Shown: positions 1 through 12,655 of the stretch, piece after piece
Numbering within the stretch: the stretch's first letter is position 1
How the letters are laid out: each line of letters starts with the position of its first letter
Source of the DNA: Anaerolinea thermophila
GTDB taxonomy: Bacteria > Chloroflexota > Anaerolineae > Anaerolineales > Villigracilaceae
Assembly: GCA_020722305.1 (NCBI GenBank)
Contig: DYLB01000047.1
Span: 1 to 12,655, forward strand
Direction: 5' to 3'
Length of the DNA stretch: 12,655 nt
Program-made: the position numbers and the translations under genes
Notes under the pieces: generated by a model
The model's input: the letters and a program-made list of their open reading frames with translations, nothing else
Database searches by the model: none
Told to the model about the DNA's origin: nothing

Positions 1-116
1 AGCATAAATCAAGTCATTGTCAATCCTGCCGGGACGGGTTGCACGAATAAGATGATGCCCCATGTACAAAAATGCGAACTTGACGTATCATCGTCCGCAT
101 CATCCAGACCGACCCA

Positions 117-128
117 GAGGAAAGTATG
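117..128 (+). promoter_or_regulatory. Ribosome binding site of the WD40 lipoprotein gene
   Basis: A purine-rich GAGGAAAG (117-124) sits directly in front of the ATG at 126 and supports that start. The 116 bases further upstream hold no convincing gene. A TTGACG at 80-85 looks like a -35 box but has no acceptable -10 box at 16-18 bases, and a TTGTCA at 17-22 is likewise unpaired, so I do not call a promoter here. Confidence 0.6.
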
Positions 129-2456
129 CCCCGCTTCTCCAAACAAACCCTTTGCGCCATAATCCTCATCGTGATGACCGTCCTGGCAGCCTGCGCCCCG
201 ACCCTGCCCGCGCCGCAAGCCACGCCGACCGCGGCGGCCCTCGAAGTTGCGCAACCGCCCTCCTTGACCCTGACCATCAACGGCCTCACCCAGAATAGCG
301 GAACCGGCTCATATTGCTGGAACGCCAGCCCGGAGAAAGCCGCTGGCCGCGTCGATTGCGTGGACGTGGCCGGGATTCCCACCGCAGCCGAACCCCTTGT
401 CCTGGCGGATTTCCCCGCCGAGGCCGAGTTCCGCCTCGAAACGGACCGGATGCCTGATTCCGTTATCTTATCCGTCCAGCCCGTGACGGCGGCCGCGGAA
501 CTCGCCGGCCCTGACGATGCCCAACGCTGGTGGCAGCCAGGCGAAGGCTGGAGCGGGAGTCTTCCAGCAGACAATCCATTCACGTATAAATTCGACAAAG
601 ACGAATTCGGAGGAAACGGCCTGTACGTCATCCAGGTCCACTGCGTCTGGCAGGGCGTGGGCGATGCGGGTTACGGCTTCCTGGTCCAGATCGGAGCAGG
701 GAATACGCCCGATACCACGCGGCCCTCCACCCCCCTCCCGACCCCAGTCGTGGTCACGCTGCAATCCCGGGATCCGCTCACCCGTCTCGGCAAAGGCGTC
801 GCCACCTCGATGGGATTGTCCAAAGACGGGCGCTGGCTGGCAGTCAACACCCCGCTGGGGCTGTACGTCTACGAAACCGCCACCCAAAAAGAAATCTGGT
901 CCATGCCGCTGGCCGGCCGCTGGCGAGTGCTGGCCTTCTCGCCTGATGGGGAAAAACTGGCGATCGGCGCCCAGGCAGACGGCGTGCTGGTCGTCGAAGC
1001 TGCCAGCGGCGAAAAACTTTACCACGTCCCGACCGGCGAAAGCGGCCAGCCCGACTGGTCGCCGGACGGCGCGCAACTGCTGACCGGCGCCGGCTGCGAG
1101 GAAGTCAAAGTCTGGGATGCCGAATCCGGCGCGCCGTTGGCAACCATCCAGGAAGCGCAATGCAATAATGTCGTGCCGGGCATCGTCCGGGCCGCCTGGT
1201 CCGGCGACGGGAGCAAGGTCTACGTGACCGGCGGCAACGGTTACGTGCTGGCGTATGACGCCCAGACCAACCAGCCATTGCCGGGATACAAACCCCACCC
1301 GCCGGAAAACAGTTTCGATCTGGAAATTGCGCCGTCTCCCACCCAGGACCTGTTCGCTCTCGAAAACGGCCTGGAGGTTGCCATCATGGACGGCAGCACC
1401 GGTGAGCTCCTCAAATCCCTTGAAGGCCATCGCAGGGATGTCCCCCTGGGAGGACTCACCTGGTCCCCAGATGGCAGCCGGATCGCCGCCGGGAACCGCT
1501 ACGAAATCATCCTCTGGGATGTGGAAACCGGCCAACAACTTCACAGCTATCCCGGCTTCTCTCCCCTCGGCGGCCTGGCCTGGATGCCGGATGGCCGGAC
1601 GCTGGCAGGCCTGCTCACCGAAGACGGCCAACTGACCGCAATTGATCTGGAAACCGGCCAACAAACCTTTTCGCTCCCCGGCTTCGGCAGCGTCAACAGT
1701 CATTCGAAAAATTTGGAATGGGACGGCGACCGGCTGCTCACATTTGACGGCCTTCACATCCTGCATTGGGAGGCGCGCAGCGGAGCGCTCCTGGACCAGG
1801 AGCCTGCCACCGTTAAACCGGCCTGGGCGCTGTCCTATGGCTACGCCCTCGCCCCCGACGCGGCCCGCTACGCCTCGCCGAACGCAATCTACGATGCCCA
1901 AACCAATCAGCAAATCGTTGCCCTCCAGGACGATCCCGAAAACGAACGCGATCAAGTCGCCTGGTCGCCGGACGGCCTGACCCTGGCTTCGGGACACTCG
2001 CTCGGCTTTTCATCCATCGTGCTGTGGGATGCCGGGACAGGCCAGCGGCTTTTGGATTTCCCCACCCATGGCTTGGACTTATTTCTTGGCGGACTGGCCT
2101 TTTCACCCGACGGGAAACTCCTCGCTGGGGGCGGCTCGCTCCTCGATCCCGCCAACGGACTGGACGGCGGCATCCTGATCCTTTGGGATACCCAAACCGG
2201 GGAACGCACCCGCCTCCTGACCGCCGGAATGGGAGGCGAGCGCATCATGTCCCTGGCCTGGGCGGCGGATGGGCACTGGCTGGCCACCGGGATGAGCAGC
2301 GGGCGCATCGTCTTGTGGGACATGCTCACCTTGCAGCCCGCGGCCGACCTGGCCGGGCACAACGGCAGCATCATCGGCCTGAGCTGGTCCCCCGACAGCC
2401 GTTTGCTGGCCTCCAGCTCCGAAGACGGGACGGTCTTGGTCTGGGAAGCGCCGTAA
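126..2456 (+). CDS. WD40-repeat lipoprotein with an unrecognised N-terminal domain
   Basis: The 776-residue product begins with a lipoprotein signal: basic start, hydrophobic core and lipobox LAAC with the modified cysteine at residue 23, so it should be exported and lipid-anchored outside the cytoplasm. A Pro/Thr/Ala-rich linker follows. Residues about 45-195 form a domain I do not recognise, with a GSYCWN motif and several Cys and Trp. After a second Pro/Thr linker, residues about 229-776 contain about 13 beta-propeller blades, recognised by repeated WSPDG or FSPDG turns and strand ends such as ILWD, VLWD and VWE. That number suggests two propellers of about seven blades each. Such propellers usually act as binding scaffolds. 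No catalytic motif is visible, so ligand and role are unknown. The gene stands alone, with 229 bases to secA, which has its own promoter. Calling it a WD40 lipoprotein is secure; its function is not. Confidence 0.92.
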   Translation: MPRFSKQTLCAIILIVMTVLAACAPTLPAPQATPTAAALEVAQPPSLTLTINGLTQNSGTGSYCWNASPEKAAGRVDCVDVAGIPTAAEPLVLADFPAEAEFRLETDRMPDSVILSVQPVTAAAELAGPDDAQRWWQPGEGWSGSLPADNPFTYKFDKDEFGGNGLYVIQVHCVWQGVGDAGYGFLVQIGAGNTPDTTRPSTPLPTPVVVTLQSRDPLTRLGKGVATSMGLSKDGRWLAVNTPLGLYVYETATQKEIWSMPLAGRWRVLAFSPDGEKLAIGAQADGVLVVEAASGEKLYHVPTGESGQPDWSPDGAQLLTGAGCEEVKVWDAESGAPLATIQEAQCNNVVPGIVRAAWSGDGSKVYVTGGNGYVLAYDAQTNQPLPGYKPHPPENSFDLEIAPSPTQDLFALENGLEVAIMDGSTGELLKSLEGHRRDVPLGGLTWSPDGSRIAAGNRYEIILWDVETGQQLHSYPGFSPLGGLAWMPDGRTLAGLLTEDGQLTAIDLETGQQTFSLPGFGSVNSHSKNLEWDGDRLLTFDGLHILHWEARSGALLDQEPATVKPAWALSYGYALAPDAARYASPNAIYDAQTNQQIVALQDDPENERDQVAWSPDGLTLASGHSLGFSSIVLWDAGTGQRLLDFPTHGLDLFLGGLAFSPDGKLLAGGGSLLDPANGLDGGILILWDTQTGERTRLLTAGMGGERIMSLAWAADGHWLATGMSSGRIVLWDMLTLQPAADLAGHNGSIIGLSWSPDSRLLASSSEDGTVLVWEAP

Positions 2457-2556
2457 AGGGCATCACACACCTTTGTTACTTTTCACCCTTTCGCCGCCAA
2501 GCATGCTGGCTTACTGTGGCAAATCCTCGACTTTGGGGCCGTAATCATTTACTTCC

Positions 2557-2573
2557 GGCTTTGAGCCAAAGCC
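2557..2573 (+). other. Small hairpin downstream of the WD40 gene
   Basis: GGCTTT and AAAGCC (6-bp stem, loop GAGCC) form a small hairpin about 100 bases after the lipoprotein stop codon. No T-tract follows, so it is not a standard intrinsic terminator. It may contribute to 3'-end formation or be chance. The rest of 2457-2640 shows no gene or repeat that I can see. Confidence 0.3.
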
Positions 2574-2648
2574 CGGGATCAACACAAACCGGTTCATTCA
2601 TCCCCTGGCGTTGCTTCTATATTTTCTAACACTCCTCCAACCCGCCTC

Positions 2649-2657
2649 TGTTATAAT
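2649..2657 (+). promoter_or_regulatory. Extended -10 promoter of secA
   Basis: TG-T-TATAAT: a consensus -10 hexamer at 2652-2657 preceded by the extended-10 TG at 2649-2650. No good -35 box lies at 16-18 bases upstream, which is typical for extended -10 promoters. Transcription would start near 2663-2665, giving a leader of only about 20 bases before the ATG at 2686. The promoter would lie inside the coding region if secA began at the upstream TTG (2611), which argues for the later start. Confidence 0.6.
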
Positions 2658-2677
2658 TTTCCCTTCGAAAGGGAAAA
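2657..2677 (+). promoter_or_regulatory. Inverted repeat at the secA transcription start
   Basis: TTTTCCCTT (2657-2665), loop CGA, AAGGGAAAA (2669-2677): a perfect 9-bp inverted repeat that begins in the -10 box and covers the predicted transcription start. The right arm also carries the only Shine-Dalgarno-like sequence (GAAAGGG), about 12 bases before the ATG. It could be an operator or a structure affecting translation of SecA. The role is inference; the symmetry is directly visible. Confidence 0.45.
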
Positions 2678-2685
2678 AATCCTCC

Positions 2686-6720
<4,035 letters not shown>

Positions 6721-6734
6721 AATCCGGTAATGAG

Positions 6735-7781
6735 TTGAACCAAAACAAGACGACGGCCTCCTTAAATATTTACCAGGTATTGCCCAAGGTCGAACTGCAC
6801 CGCCACCTGGAGGGATCGCTGCGCCTCGCCACCATGCTCGAAATCGCCAACCAGCACGGCGTCACCGTCCCGCCCCGCATCCTGGACCTGAGCAGCCTGG
6901 TCCAGGTGCAGGACGAAGAACCGTTCACGTTCACCAACTTCCTCGAAAAATTCAAGACCCTGCGCCTGTTCTACCGTTCGCCGGAGGTGATAGACCGCAT
7001 CACCCGCGAGGCCATCGAAGATGCTGCCCGCGATAACGTACGCTACATGGAACTGCGCTTCACCCCGGTGGCCCTCAGCCGGGCCGAAGGCTTTCCGCTC
7101 CACGACGTGATGGCCTGGGTCTGCGACTCCACCCGCAGGGCCGCCGACGAGTTCGGCATCCGCGTGCGCCTGATCGCCTCGGTCAACCGCCACGAGAGCG
7201 TCGAGCTGGCCGAGCAGGTCGCCTGGCTGGCCGCCAGTCACATCAAAGACGGCATCCTGGGCCTCGACCTGGCCGGGAACGAAGCCGAGTTCCCCGCCGG
7301 ACCCTTCGAAGGCATTTTCAAGGAGGCCCGCCAGTCCGGCCTGAAGACGACCATCCACGCCGGGGAGTGGGGCGGCGCGCAGAACGTGGGCGAGGCCATC
7401 CAAAGGTTCGAGGCCGACCGCATCGGTCATGGTGTGCGCGTCCTCGAAGACCCGTCCGTAGTAGCGTTGGCGCGGGAGCGCGGCACTGTCTTCGAAGTCT
7501 GCATCACCAGCAACTACCAGTCCGGCGTCGTCCCGGCCTTGAGCGCCCACCCGCTGACGCGGATGCTCCAATCTGGGCTGGACGCCACTCTCAACACCGA
7601 CGATCCCAGCGTCTCGCGCATCACCCTGACCCACGAGTTCAAGCTGGCCGCGGAAGACCTCGGCCTGCCGTTCGAGGTGCTCAAGCAGCGGGTGCTGGCC
7701 GCCGCCAACGCCGCCTTCCTGCCCGACGACGAGCGCCGCGCCCTGGTCGCGGACCTCGAGGGCAAATTGACCCTGTTGTAA
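6735..7781 (+). CDS. add: Adenosine deaminase
   Basis: A metal-dependent hydrolase of the adenosine/AMP deaminase family, 348 residues (E. coli Add has 333). It should convert adenosine (and deoxyadenosine) to inosine plus ammonia in purine salvage, in the cytoplasm. Zinc ligands expected for the family are present: HRH (H22 and H24) in VELHRHLEGSLR, H208 in HAGE, and D289 in LNTDDP. Catalytic E211 (HAGE) and H232 (RIGHG) are also present. The usual ECPxSN motif reads EVCITSN, with Ile for Pro. The start is a TTG at 6735, 14 bases after the secA stop. The conserved HRHLEG block begins at residue 22, so the first in-frame ATG (6834) is too late. No strong Shine-Dalgarno is visible; translational coupling to secA is plausible. 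Related adenine deaminases share these motifs, so the exact substrate is less sure than the family. Confidence 0.93.
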   Translation: MNQNKTTASLNIYQVLPKVELHRHLEGSLRLATMLEIANQHGVTVPPRILDLSSLVQVQDEEPFTFTNFLEKFKTLRLFYRSPEVIDRITREAIEDAARDNVRYMELRFTPVALSRAEGFPLHDVMAWVCDSTRRAADEFGIRVRLIASVNRHESVELAEQVAWLAASHIKDGILGLDLAGNEAEFPAGPFEGIFKEARQSGLKTTIHAGEWGGAQNVGEAIQRFEADRIGHGVRVLEDPSVVALARERGTVFEVCITSNYQSGVVPALSAHPLTRMLQSGLDATLNTDDPSVSRITLTHEFKLAAEDLGLPFEVLKQRVLAAANAAFLPDDERRALVADLEGKLTLL

Positions 7782-7784
7782 CGC

Positions 7785-7845
7785 CACCACGCAGGCGCAA
7801 AGACCGTCAAAGGCGCTCCTTTGCGGGTTTTGCGATTGTGTGGTG
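7785..7845 (+). repeat. Long imperfect inverted repeat between add and the aconitase gene
   Basis: CACCAC at 7785 and GTGGTG at 7840-7845 are the outer ends of two arms of about 30 bases that are mostly complementary, with the pattern CACCAC..CA..CGCAAA..CCG.CAAAGG. It starts four bases after the add stop codon. It could serve as an mRNA 3'-end or stability structure, although no clean T-tract follows. The core AGGCGCAAAGA (7793-7803) recurs at 12540-12550, so it belongs to a dispersed intergenic repeat family. Confidence 0.6.
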
Positions 7846-7860
7846 ACTCTCACCCAAATC

Positions 7861-7873
7861 GAAGGAGACTCCT

Positions 7874-7876
<3 letters not shown>
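7861..7876 (+). promoter_or_regulatory. Ribosome binding site of the aconitase gene
   Basis: GAAGGAG (7861-7867) lies six bases before the ATG at 7874 and is the strongest Shine-Dalgarno in the window. It fixes the start of the aconitase gene. No clear -35/-10 pair is visible in the 92-base gap, so the gene may be read through from add or use an atypical promoter. Confidence 0.75.
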
Positions 7877-10630
<2,754 letters not shown>

Positions 10631-10649
10631 GGAGTGGTGCGTGTTGCGT

Positions 10650-10682
10650 AAAAAGAGACCGGCTCACCACCGGTCTCTTTTT
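10650..10682 (+). terminator. Bidirectional intrinsic terminator between aconitase and membrane protein genes
   Basis: AAAAAGAGACCGG (10650-10662) and CCGGTCTCTTTTT (10670-10682) form a perfect 13-bp stem with a 7-base loop. It has a T-run on the plus strand and a matching A-run that becomes a T-run on the minus strand. It lies 19 bases after the aconitase stop and 15 bases beyond the end of the convergent gene, so it should stop transcription from both sides. Confidence 0.92.
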
Positions 10683-10697
10683 ATTTGCCCGCTTCAC

Positions 10698-11414
10698 TTA
10701 CCTGGATGCCGACAAATGTATCACAGCCGCCAGCAGAAGCACGGTAACGATCAAAGCCAGGCCCGCCAAGGCCCAACTGCCGAGATAGCCGAAGAAAATA
10801 CCAATCCCGATCGCCAGGGTGACGGCCTGCATGGCCCGCAGCGTCTCGAGGCGGCGGCCGATCAGGGGCTTGATCCCGGCAGGCCACAGCCAGAGACCGC
10901 CAGCCAGCCCCAGCAGGCTGACCGCCAATCCGATCAGGAAGACCTGCATCCCGCCGATGCCGCTGAACGGCAGGAGCAGCGTGCCGCAGGTGCCCTCGCG
11001 CGACGTGAACTGGTACTCCGGCAGAATGAAGACCTTCGCCAGGACGAAGAAACGCAGGTCCACGTCCGCCTTCGAAACGGCCCAGGTCATCCTCCGGGTC
11101 TCCCCCGGCGGGATCGGCAGGCGGGATTCCTCGAACCGGAAAAGTCCCCGGCTGCTGATCGTGGCCCGTACCAGGGGTTCGATCGTCTTGTCGGACTCGT
11201 TCGCCACTTTGATGCTGACCATGCCGGTCTCATCCTGGGCCAGGAAGACCGGGCAGATGACATCCAGCGGCTGCTCGCCGATTTTCTGGAAATTGTAGAA
11301 CATGGCTTCGAGATCCGGCCACATCAGCCCGACGATCAAGAGGATGCCGGAAACGACGCCAATGACAAAGAGGATCAGTCCCGAAACTTTGGGTTTTTGG
11401 GGTGCGGTATCCAT
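10698..11414 (-). CDS. Membrane protein of unknown function with an extracytoplasmic beta domain
   Basis: The 238-residue product is not one I recognise. Predicted by eye: a first membrane helix at about 11-32, a soluble segment at about 33-150, then three helices at about 153-177, 193-213 and 214-236. The soluble part alternates short beta-like strands (MVSIKVANES, LVRATISSRG, PPGETRRMTWAV, DLRFFVLAKVF), which suggests an Ig-like sandwich. It has Cys at 54 and 143 that could pair outside the cell. The first helix with a short N-terminus would place this domain on the outer face. The start ATG (minus strand 11414) has only a weak purine-rich stretch ahead (AAGAAAGAAG). The gene is single, convergent with the aconitase gene and divergent from the acyltransferase gene. 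The long plus-strand frame over this region is hydrophilic and low-complexity, while the minus frame reads as clean membrane helices, so I trust the minus strand. Confidence 0.85.
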   Translation of the reverse strand: MDTAPQKPKVSGLILFVIGVVSGILLIVGLMWPDLEAMFYNFQKIGEQPLDVICPVFLAQDETGMVSIKVANESDKTIEPLVRATISSRGLFRFEESRLPIPPGETRRMTWAVSKADVDLRFFVLAKVFILPEYQFTSREGTCGTLLLPFSGIGGMQVFLIGLAVSLLGLAGGLWLWPAGIKPLIGRRLETLRAMQAVTLAIGIGIFFGYLGSWALAGLALIVTVLLLAAVIHLSASR

Positions 11415-11462
11415 AGTTACAGCTCGACTTCTTTCTTGAGGAGAGTGTCACAAATCGTCCGT

Positions 11463-11491
11463 ATTGTACACGTACTTGCAGGCCGGGTGAA
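11463..11491 (-). promoter_or_regulatory. Candidate promoter of the membrane protein gene
   Basis: On the minus strand, TTCACC (11491-11486) and TACAAT (11468-11463) are separated by 17 bases. The -10 matches the consensus at five of six positions and the -35 at four of six. Transcription would start near 11456, about 42 bases ahead of the ATG. This is a reasonable sigma-70-type match, unconfirmed. Confidence 0.45.
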
Positions 11492-11584
11492 AGACGCGCC
11501 TTGACTATCCGGGAGTAGTCCTTTGGTAGGGAGGTCAACTCACAAAACTGTTAGCGTTTTCCTACATCATTTAGCCGGCCGGCG

Positions 11585-11593
11585 TGTTATATA
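11585..11593 (+). promoter_or_regulatory. Candidate extended -10 promoter of the acyltransferase gene
   Basis: TG-T-TATATA (11585-11593) has the same TGTTATA core as the secA promoter and no clear -35. A start about seven bases downstream falls at 11600, exactly where the perfect inverted repeat begins, so the transcript would open with a hairpin. A second -10-like TATAAC at 11655-11660 is an alternative; in that case the inverted repeat would lie upstream of the start as DNA. Confidence 0.4.
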
Positions 11594-11599
11594 ACCACA

Positions 11600-11645
11600 G
11601 TTGAAAATTGCGCGTTCCTTCTCGTGAAAAAGCGCAATTTTCAAC
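11600..11645 (+). promoter_or_regulatory. Perfect 14-bp inverted repeat upstream of the acyltransferase gene
   Basis: GTTGAAAATTGCGC (11600-11613) and GCGCAATTTTCAAC (11632-11645) are perfectly complementary, with an 18-base loop that contains a minor TTC/GAA pairing. No T-tract follows on either strand, so it is not a terminator. It may be an operator, a leader RNA hairpin that controls the acyltransferase gene, or the end of a small repeat. The choice depends on which -10 box is used. Confidence 0.6.
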
Positions 11646-11699
11646 CGACCTGGGTATAACCTGCGATTGTCGTCACACTCCGATCACGAAAGGGTTCTC

Positions 11700-12455
11700 A
11701 TGACGCAAAACTTATTCTACGCTTCGGCCCGCGGCCTGATCCGGCTCTATGCCTGGCTGACCATGAAGCTCGACATCCAGTGGGAAGGCATCCTGCCGCC
11801 AGGGCCAAAGCTCTTCGTGGCCAATCATCCCAGCGGCACGGACCCGTTCCTGATCCACCTGGCCTCGCCGCACCCCGTCAGCGTGCTGATCACGGCCAAG
11901 GCCTTCGCGGTGCCGTTGTTCGGTTACTACATCCGCAAGGCGCGCCAGATACCGGTCAAGCCGGGGCAGGGCGGCGAAGTGCTGGAGCAAGCCCGCCGGA
12001 TGCTGGAACACGGCCATTCCATAGCCATCTTCCCCGAAGGCGATTTCAGCCCCCAGGCGGGCGGGTTCCAGAAACCCCGCACCGGCGCGGCGCGGTTGGC
12101 CCTGGCGACCGGCGTCCCGGTCATCCCGGTCGGCATCGCCTTGCAGAACGGCTGGCGCTACCCCATCATCTCGAAGATCGCCGGGAAACCCGCCATCGGG
12201 TATTGGTACCTGCACGGTCCCTACAGCATGACGGTGGGCAAGCCGATGCACTTCGGAGGGGACGTCAACGACCGCGAACAGGTCGGCGCCGTGACCGGGC
12301 AGATCATGTCCCAAATCGTGACCCTGGCCGCCGAAAGCGAACGACGCCTGGAGAGGAAACCGTTGAACGGGCTGGATACGGCCCTCCAGATGGCCCTGAA
12401 GACGGTCTACACCTTCGTCATCGGCCTGCTCAGTTCGGGGGTCACGAATATGTAA
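11700..12455 (+). CDS. PlsC-family 1-acyl-glycerol-3-phosphate acyltransferase
   Basis: The 251-residue protein has the PlsC/LPLAT motif series. Block I is NHPSGTD with the catalytic H43-x4-D48. Block II is the GYYIRKARQIPV stretch. Block III is FPEGDFS with E113, where the usual form is FPEGTRS. Block IV is VPVIPVGI. The family moves an acyl chain from acyl-ACP, acyl-phosphate or acyl-CoA to lysophospholipid-type acceptors at the membrane. Phosphatidic acid synthesis is the default guess, but the altered block III and lack of lipid-gene neighbours leave other acceptors possible. I chose ATG 11700, with AAAGGG about seven bases ahead, over the in-frame TTG at 11667, which would add 11 hydrophilic residues. 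The N-terminal segment (residues 5-24) is amphipathic to hydrophobic and may bind membrane. A terminator follows directly, so the gene is monocistronic. Confidence 0.9.
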   Translation: MTQNLFYASARGLIRLYAWLTMKLDIQWEGILPPGPKLFVANHPSGTDPFLIHLASPHPVSVLITAKAFAVPLFGYYIRKARQIPVKPGQGGEVLEQARRMLEHGHSIAIFPEGDFSPQAGGFQKPRTGAARLALATGVPVIPVGIALQNGWRYPIISKIAGKPAIGYWYLHGPYSMTVGKPMHFGGDVNDREQVGAVTGQIMSQIVTLAAESERRLERKPLNGLDTALQMALKTVYTFVIGLLSSGVTNM

Positions 12456-12462
12456 ACTTTAG

Positions 12463-12490
12463 CCTCCTGACTCGGTCAGGAGGTTTTTTT
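12463..12490 (+). terminator. Intrinsic terminator of the acyltransferase gene
   Basis: CCTCCTGAC (12463-12471), loop TCG, GTCAGGAGG (12475-12483), then seven T (12484-12490). It is a perfect 9-bp GC-rich stem with a T-tract, starting seven bases after the stop codon. Confidence 0.95.
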
Positions 12491-12503
12491 AATTAAGAGT
12501 CCA

Positions 12504-12620
12504 CTGCAAAAACTCCAAAAACTTAACGCGAAGCCGCCAAGGCGCAAAGAATATCGCGCTACAAAATCTTCGCGGTTGCGACAGATTTTCGATGGTAATA
12601 CAAGACTCCGCTGCAAAAAC
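12504..12620 (+). repeat. Direct repeat pair flanking a degenerate hairpin repeat
   Basis: CTGCAAAAAC occurs at 12504-12513 and 12611-12620, each preceded by a similar TCC-rich stretch (GTCCA, CTCCG). The pair encloses the inverted repeat at 12527-12574, as a target-site duplication or paired repeat ends might. The match is short, so chance is possible. Confidence 0.35.
12527..12574 (+). repeat. Degenerate intergenic hairpin repeat
   Basis: CGCGAAG (12527-12533) and CTTCGCG (12568-12574) are the clearest complementary parts. Between them the left half reads CCGCCAAGGCGCAAAGA, which shares the 11-base AGGCGCAAAGA with the inverted repeat after add (7793-7803). Sequences of this CGCCAAGGCGCAAAG type are, from memory, frequent intergenic repeats in several phyla. 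Confidence 0.5.
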
Positions 12621-12627
12621 CTTTTCT

Positions 12628-12655
12628 AACCACTAAGGACACGAAGGTCACGAAT
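12628..12655 (+). repeat. Start of a short tandem-type intergenic repeat, cut by the window end
   Basis: AACCACT is followed by AAGGACACG (12635-12643) and AAGGTCACG (12644-12652), two 9-base units differing at one position. This resembles the widespread accacgaaggacacgaag intergenic repeats. The window ends inside it. Confidence 0.45.

Noticed and set aside
468..1997. 509-codon minus-strand frame opposite the WD40 lipoprotein
   Set aside because: Shadow frame; the plus strand has a signal peptide and regular WD40 repeats.
2611..2685. Upstream TTG start that would add 25 residues to SecA
   Set aside because: The added residues have no SecA counterpart and their codons contain the consensus TATAAT promoter; MLQKFVNIFG is a standard SecA beginning.
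10641..11504. 287-codon plus-strand frame over the membrane protein gene
   Set aside because: The product is hydrophilic and low-complexity, would start within the aconitase terminator, and runs through both the gene and its promoter on the other strand. The minus strand reads as a clean membrane protein.
11501..11538. TTGACT as a -35 box and TTGAC/GTCAA as an operator in the divergent region
   Set aside because: No acceptable -10 follows at 16-18 bases, and the 5-bp symmetry is too short to stand alone.
11667..11699. Upstream TTG start for the acyltransferase
   Set aside because: It adds 11 hydrophilic residues without family support. The ATG at 11700 has a Shine-Dalgarno at suitable distance.

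Overview
The window looks like chromosomal housekeeping DNA from a GC-rich bacterium, most likely Chloroflexota near class Anaerolineae. This is an inference from four things: a long WD40-repeat lipoprotein, a greatly enlarged SecA without the usual zinc-binding tail, an AcnA-type aconitase carrying a DPSAGSGQA-like peptide, and short palindromic repeats both between and inside genes. No marker gene settles the taxonomy. I see no prophage, transposase, CRISPR array, tRNA or rRNA, and no gene cassette that looks like a new defence or biosynthetic system.

Layout, left to right: (1) 126-2456 (+), a secreted lipoprotein with an N-terminal domain I do not recognise and about 13 WD40-like blades. 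(2) A 229-base gap ending in a perfect extended -10 promoter and a hairpin. (3) 2686-6720 (+), secA, the preprotein translocase ATPase, 1344 residues. (4) 6735-7781 (+), adenosine deaminase, 14 bases behind secA and probably co-transcribed. (5) A gap holding a 30-bp imperfect inverted repeat. (6) 7874-10630 (+), aconitate hydratase with a good Shine-Dalgarno. (7) A strong terminator at 10650-10682, shared by the convergent gene at 10698-11414 (-), an unrecognised four-helix membrane protein. (8) A divergent 285-base intergenic region with candidate promoters both ways and a perfect 14-bp inverted repeat. (9) 11700-12455 (+), a PlsC-family acyltransferase, closed by a textbook terminator. (10) About 165 bases of intergenic repeats to the end.

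The genes do not form one pathway. SecA drives export, the lipoprotein and the membrane protein are probable clients of the export or insertion machinery, adenosine deaminase is purine salvage, aconitase is the TCA cycle, and the acyltransferase is probably phospholipid synthesis.

The most unusual signal is at a smaller scale. Short palindromes lie inside two essential-type genes, in frame, where the protein has extra residues relative to its family: 4562-4577 in secA, and 8442-8496 and 10495-10513 in the aconitase gene. A weaker case is 6307-6340 in secA. The pattern resembles protein-coding palindromic elements of the kind known from Rickettsia, but here it is an inference that needs alignment and a genome-wide repeat search.
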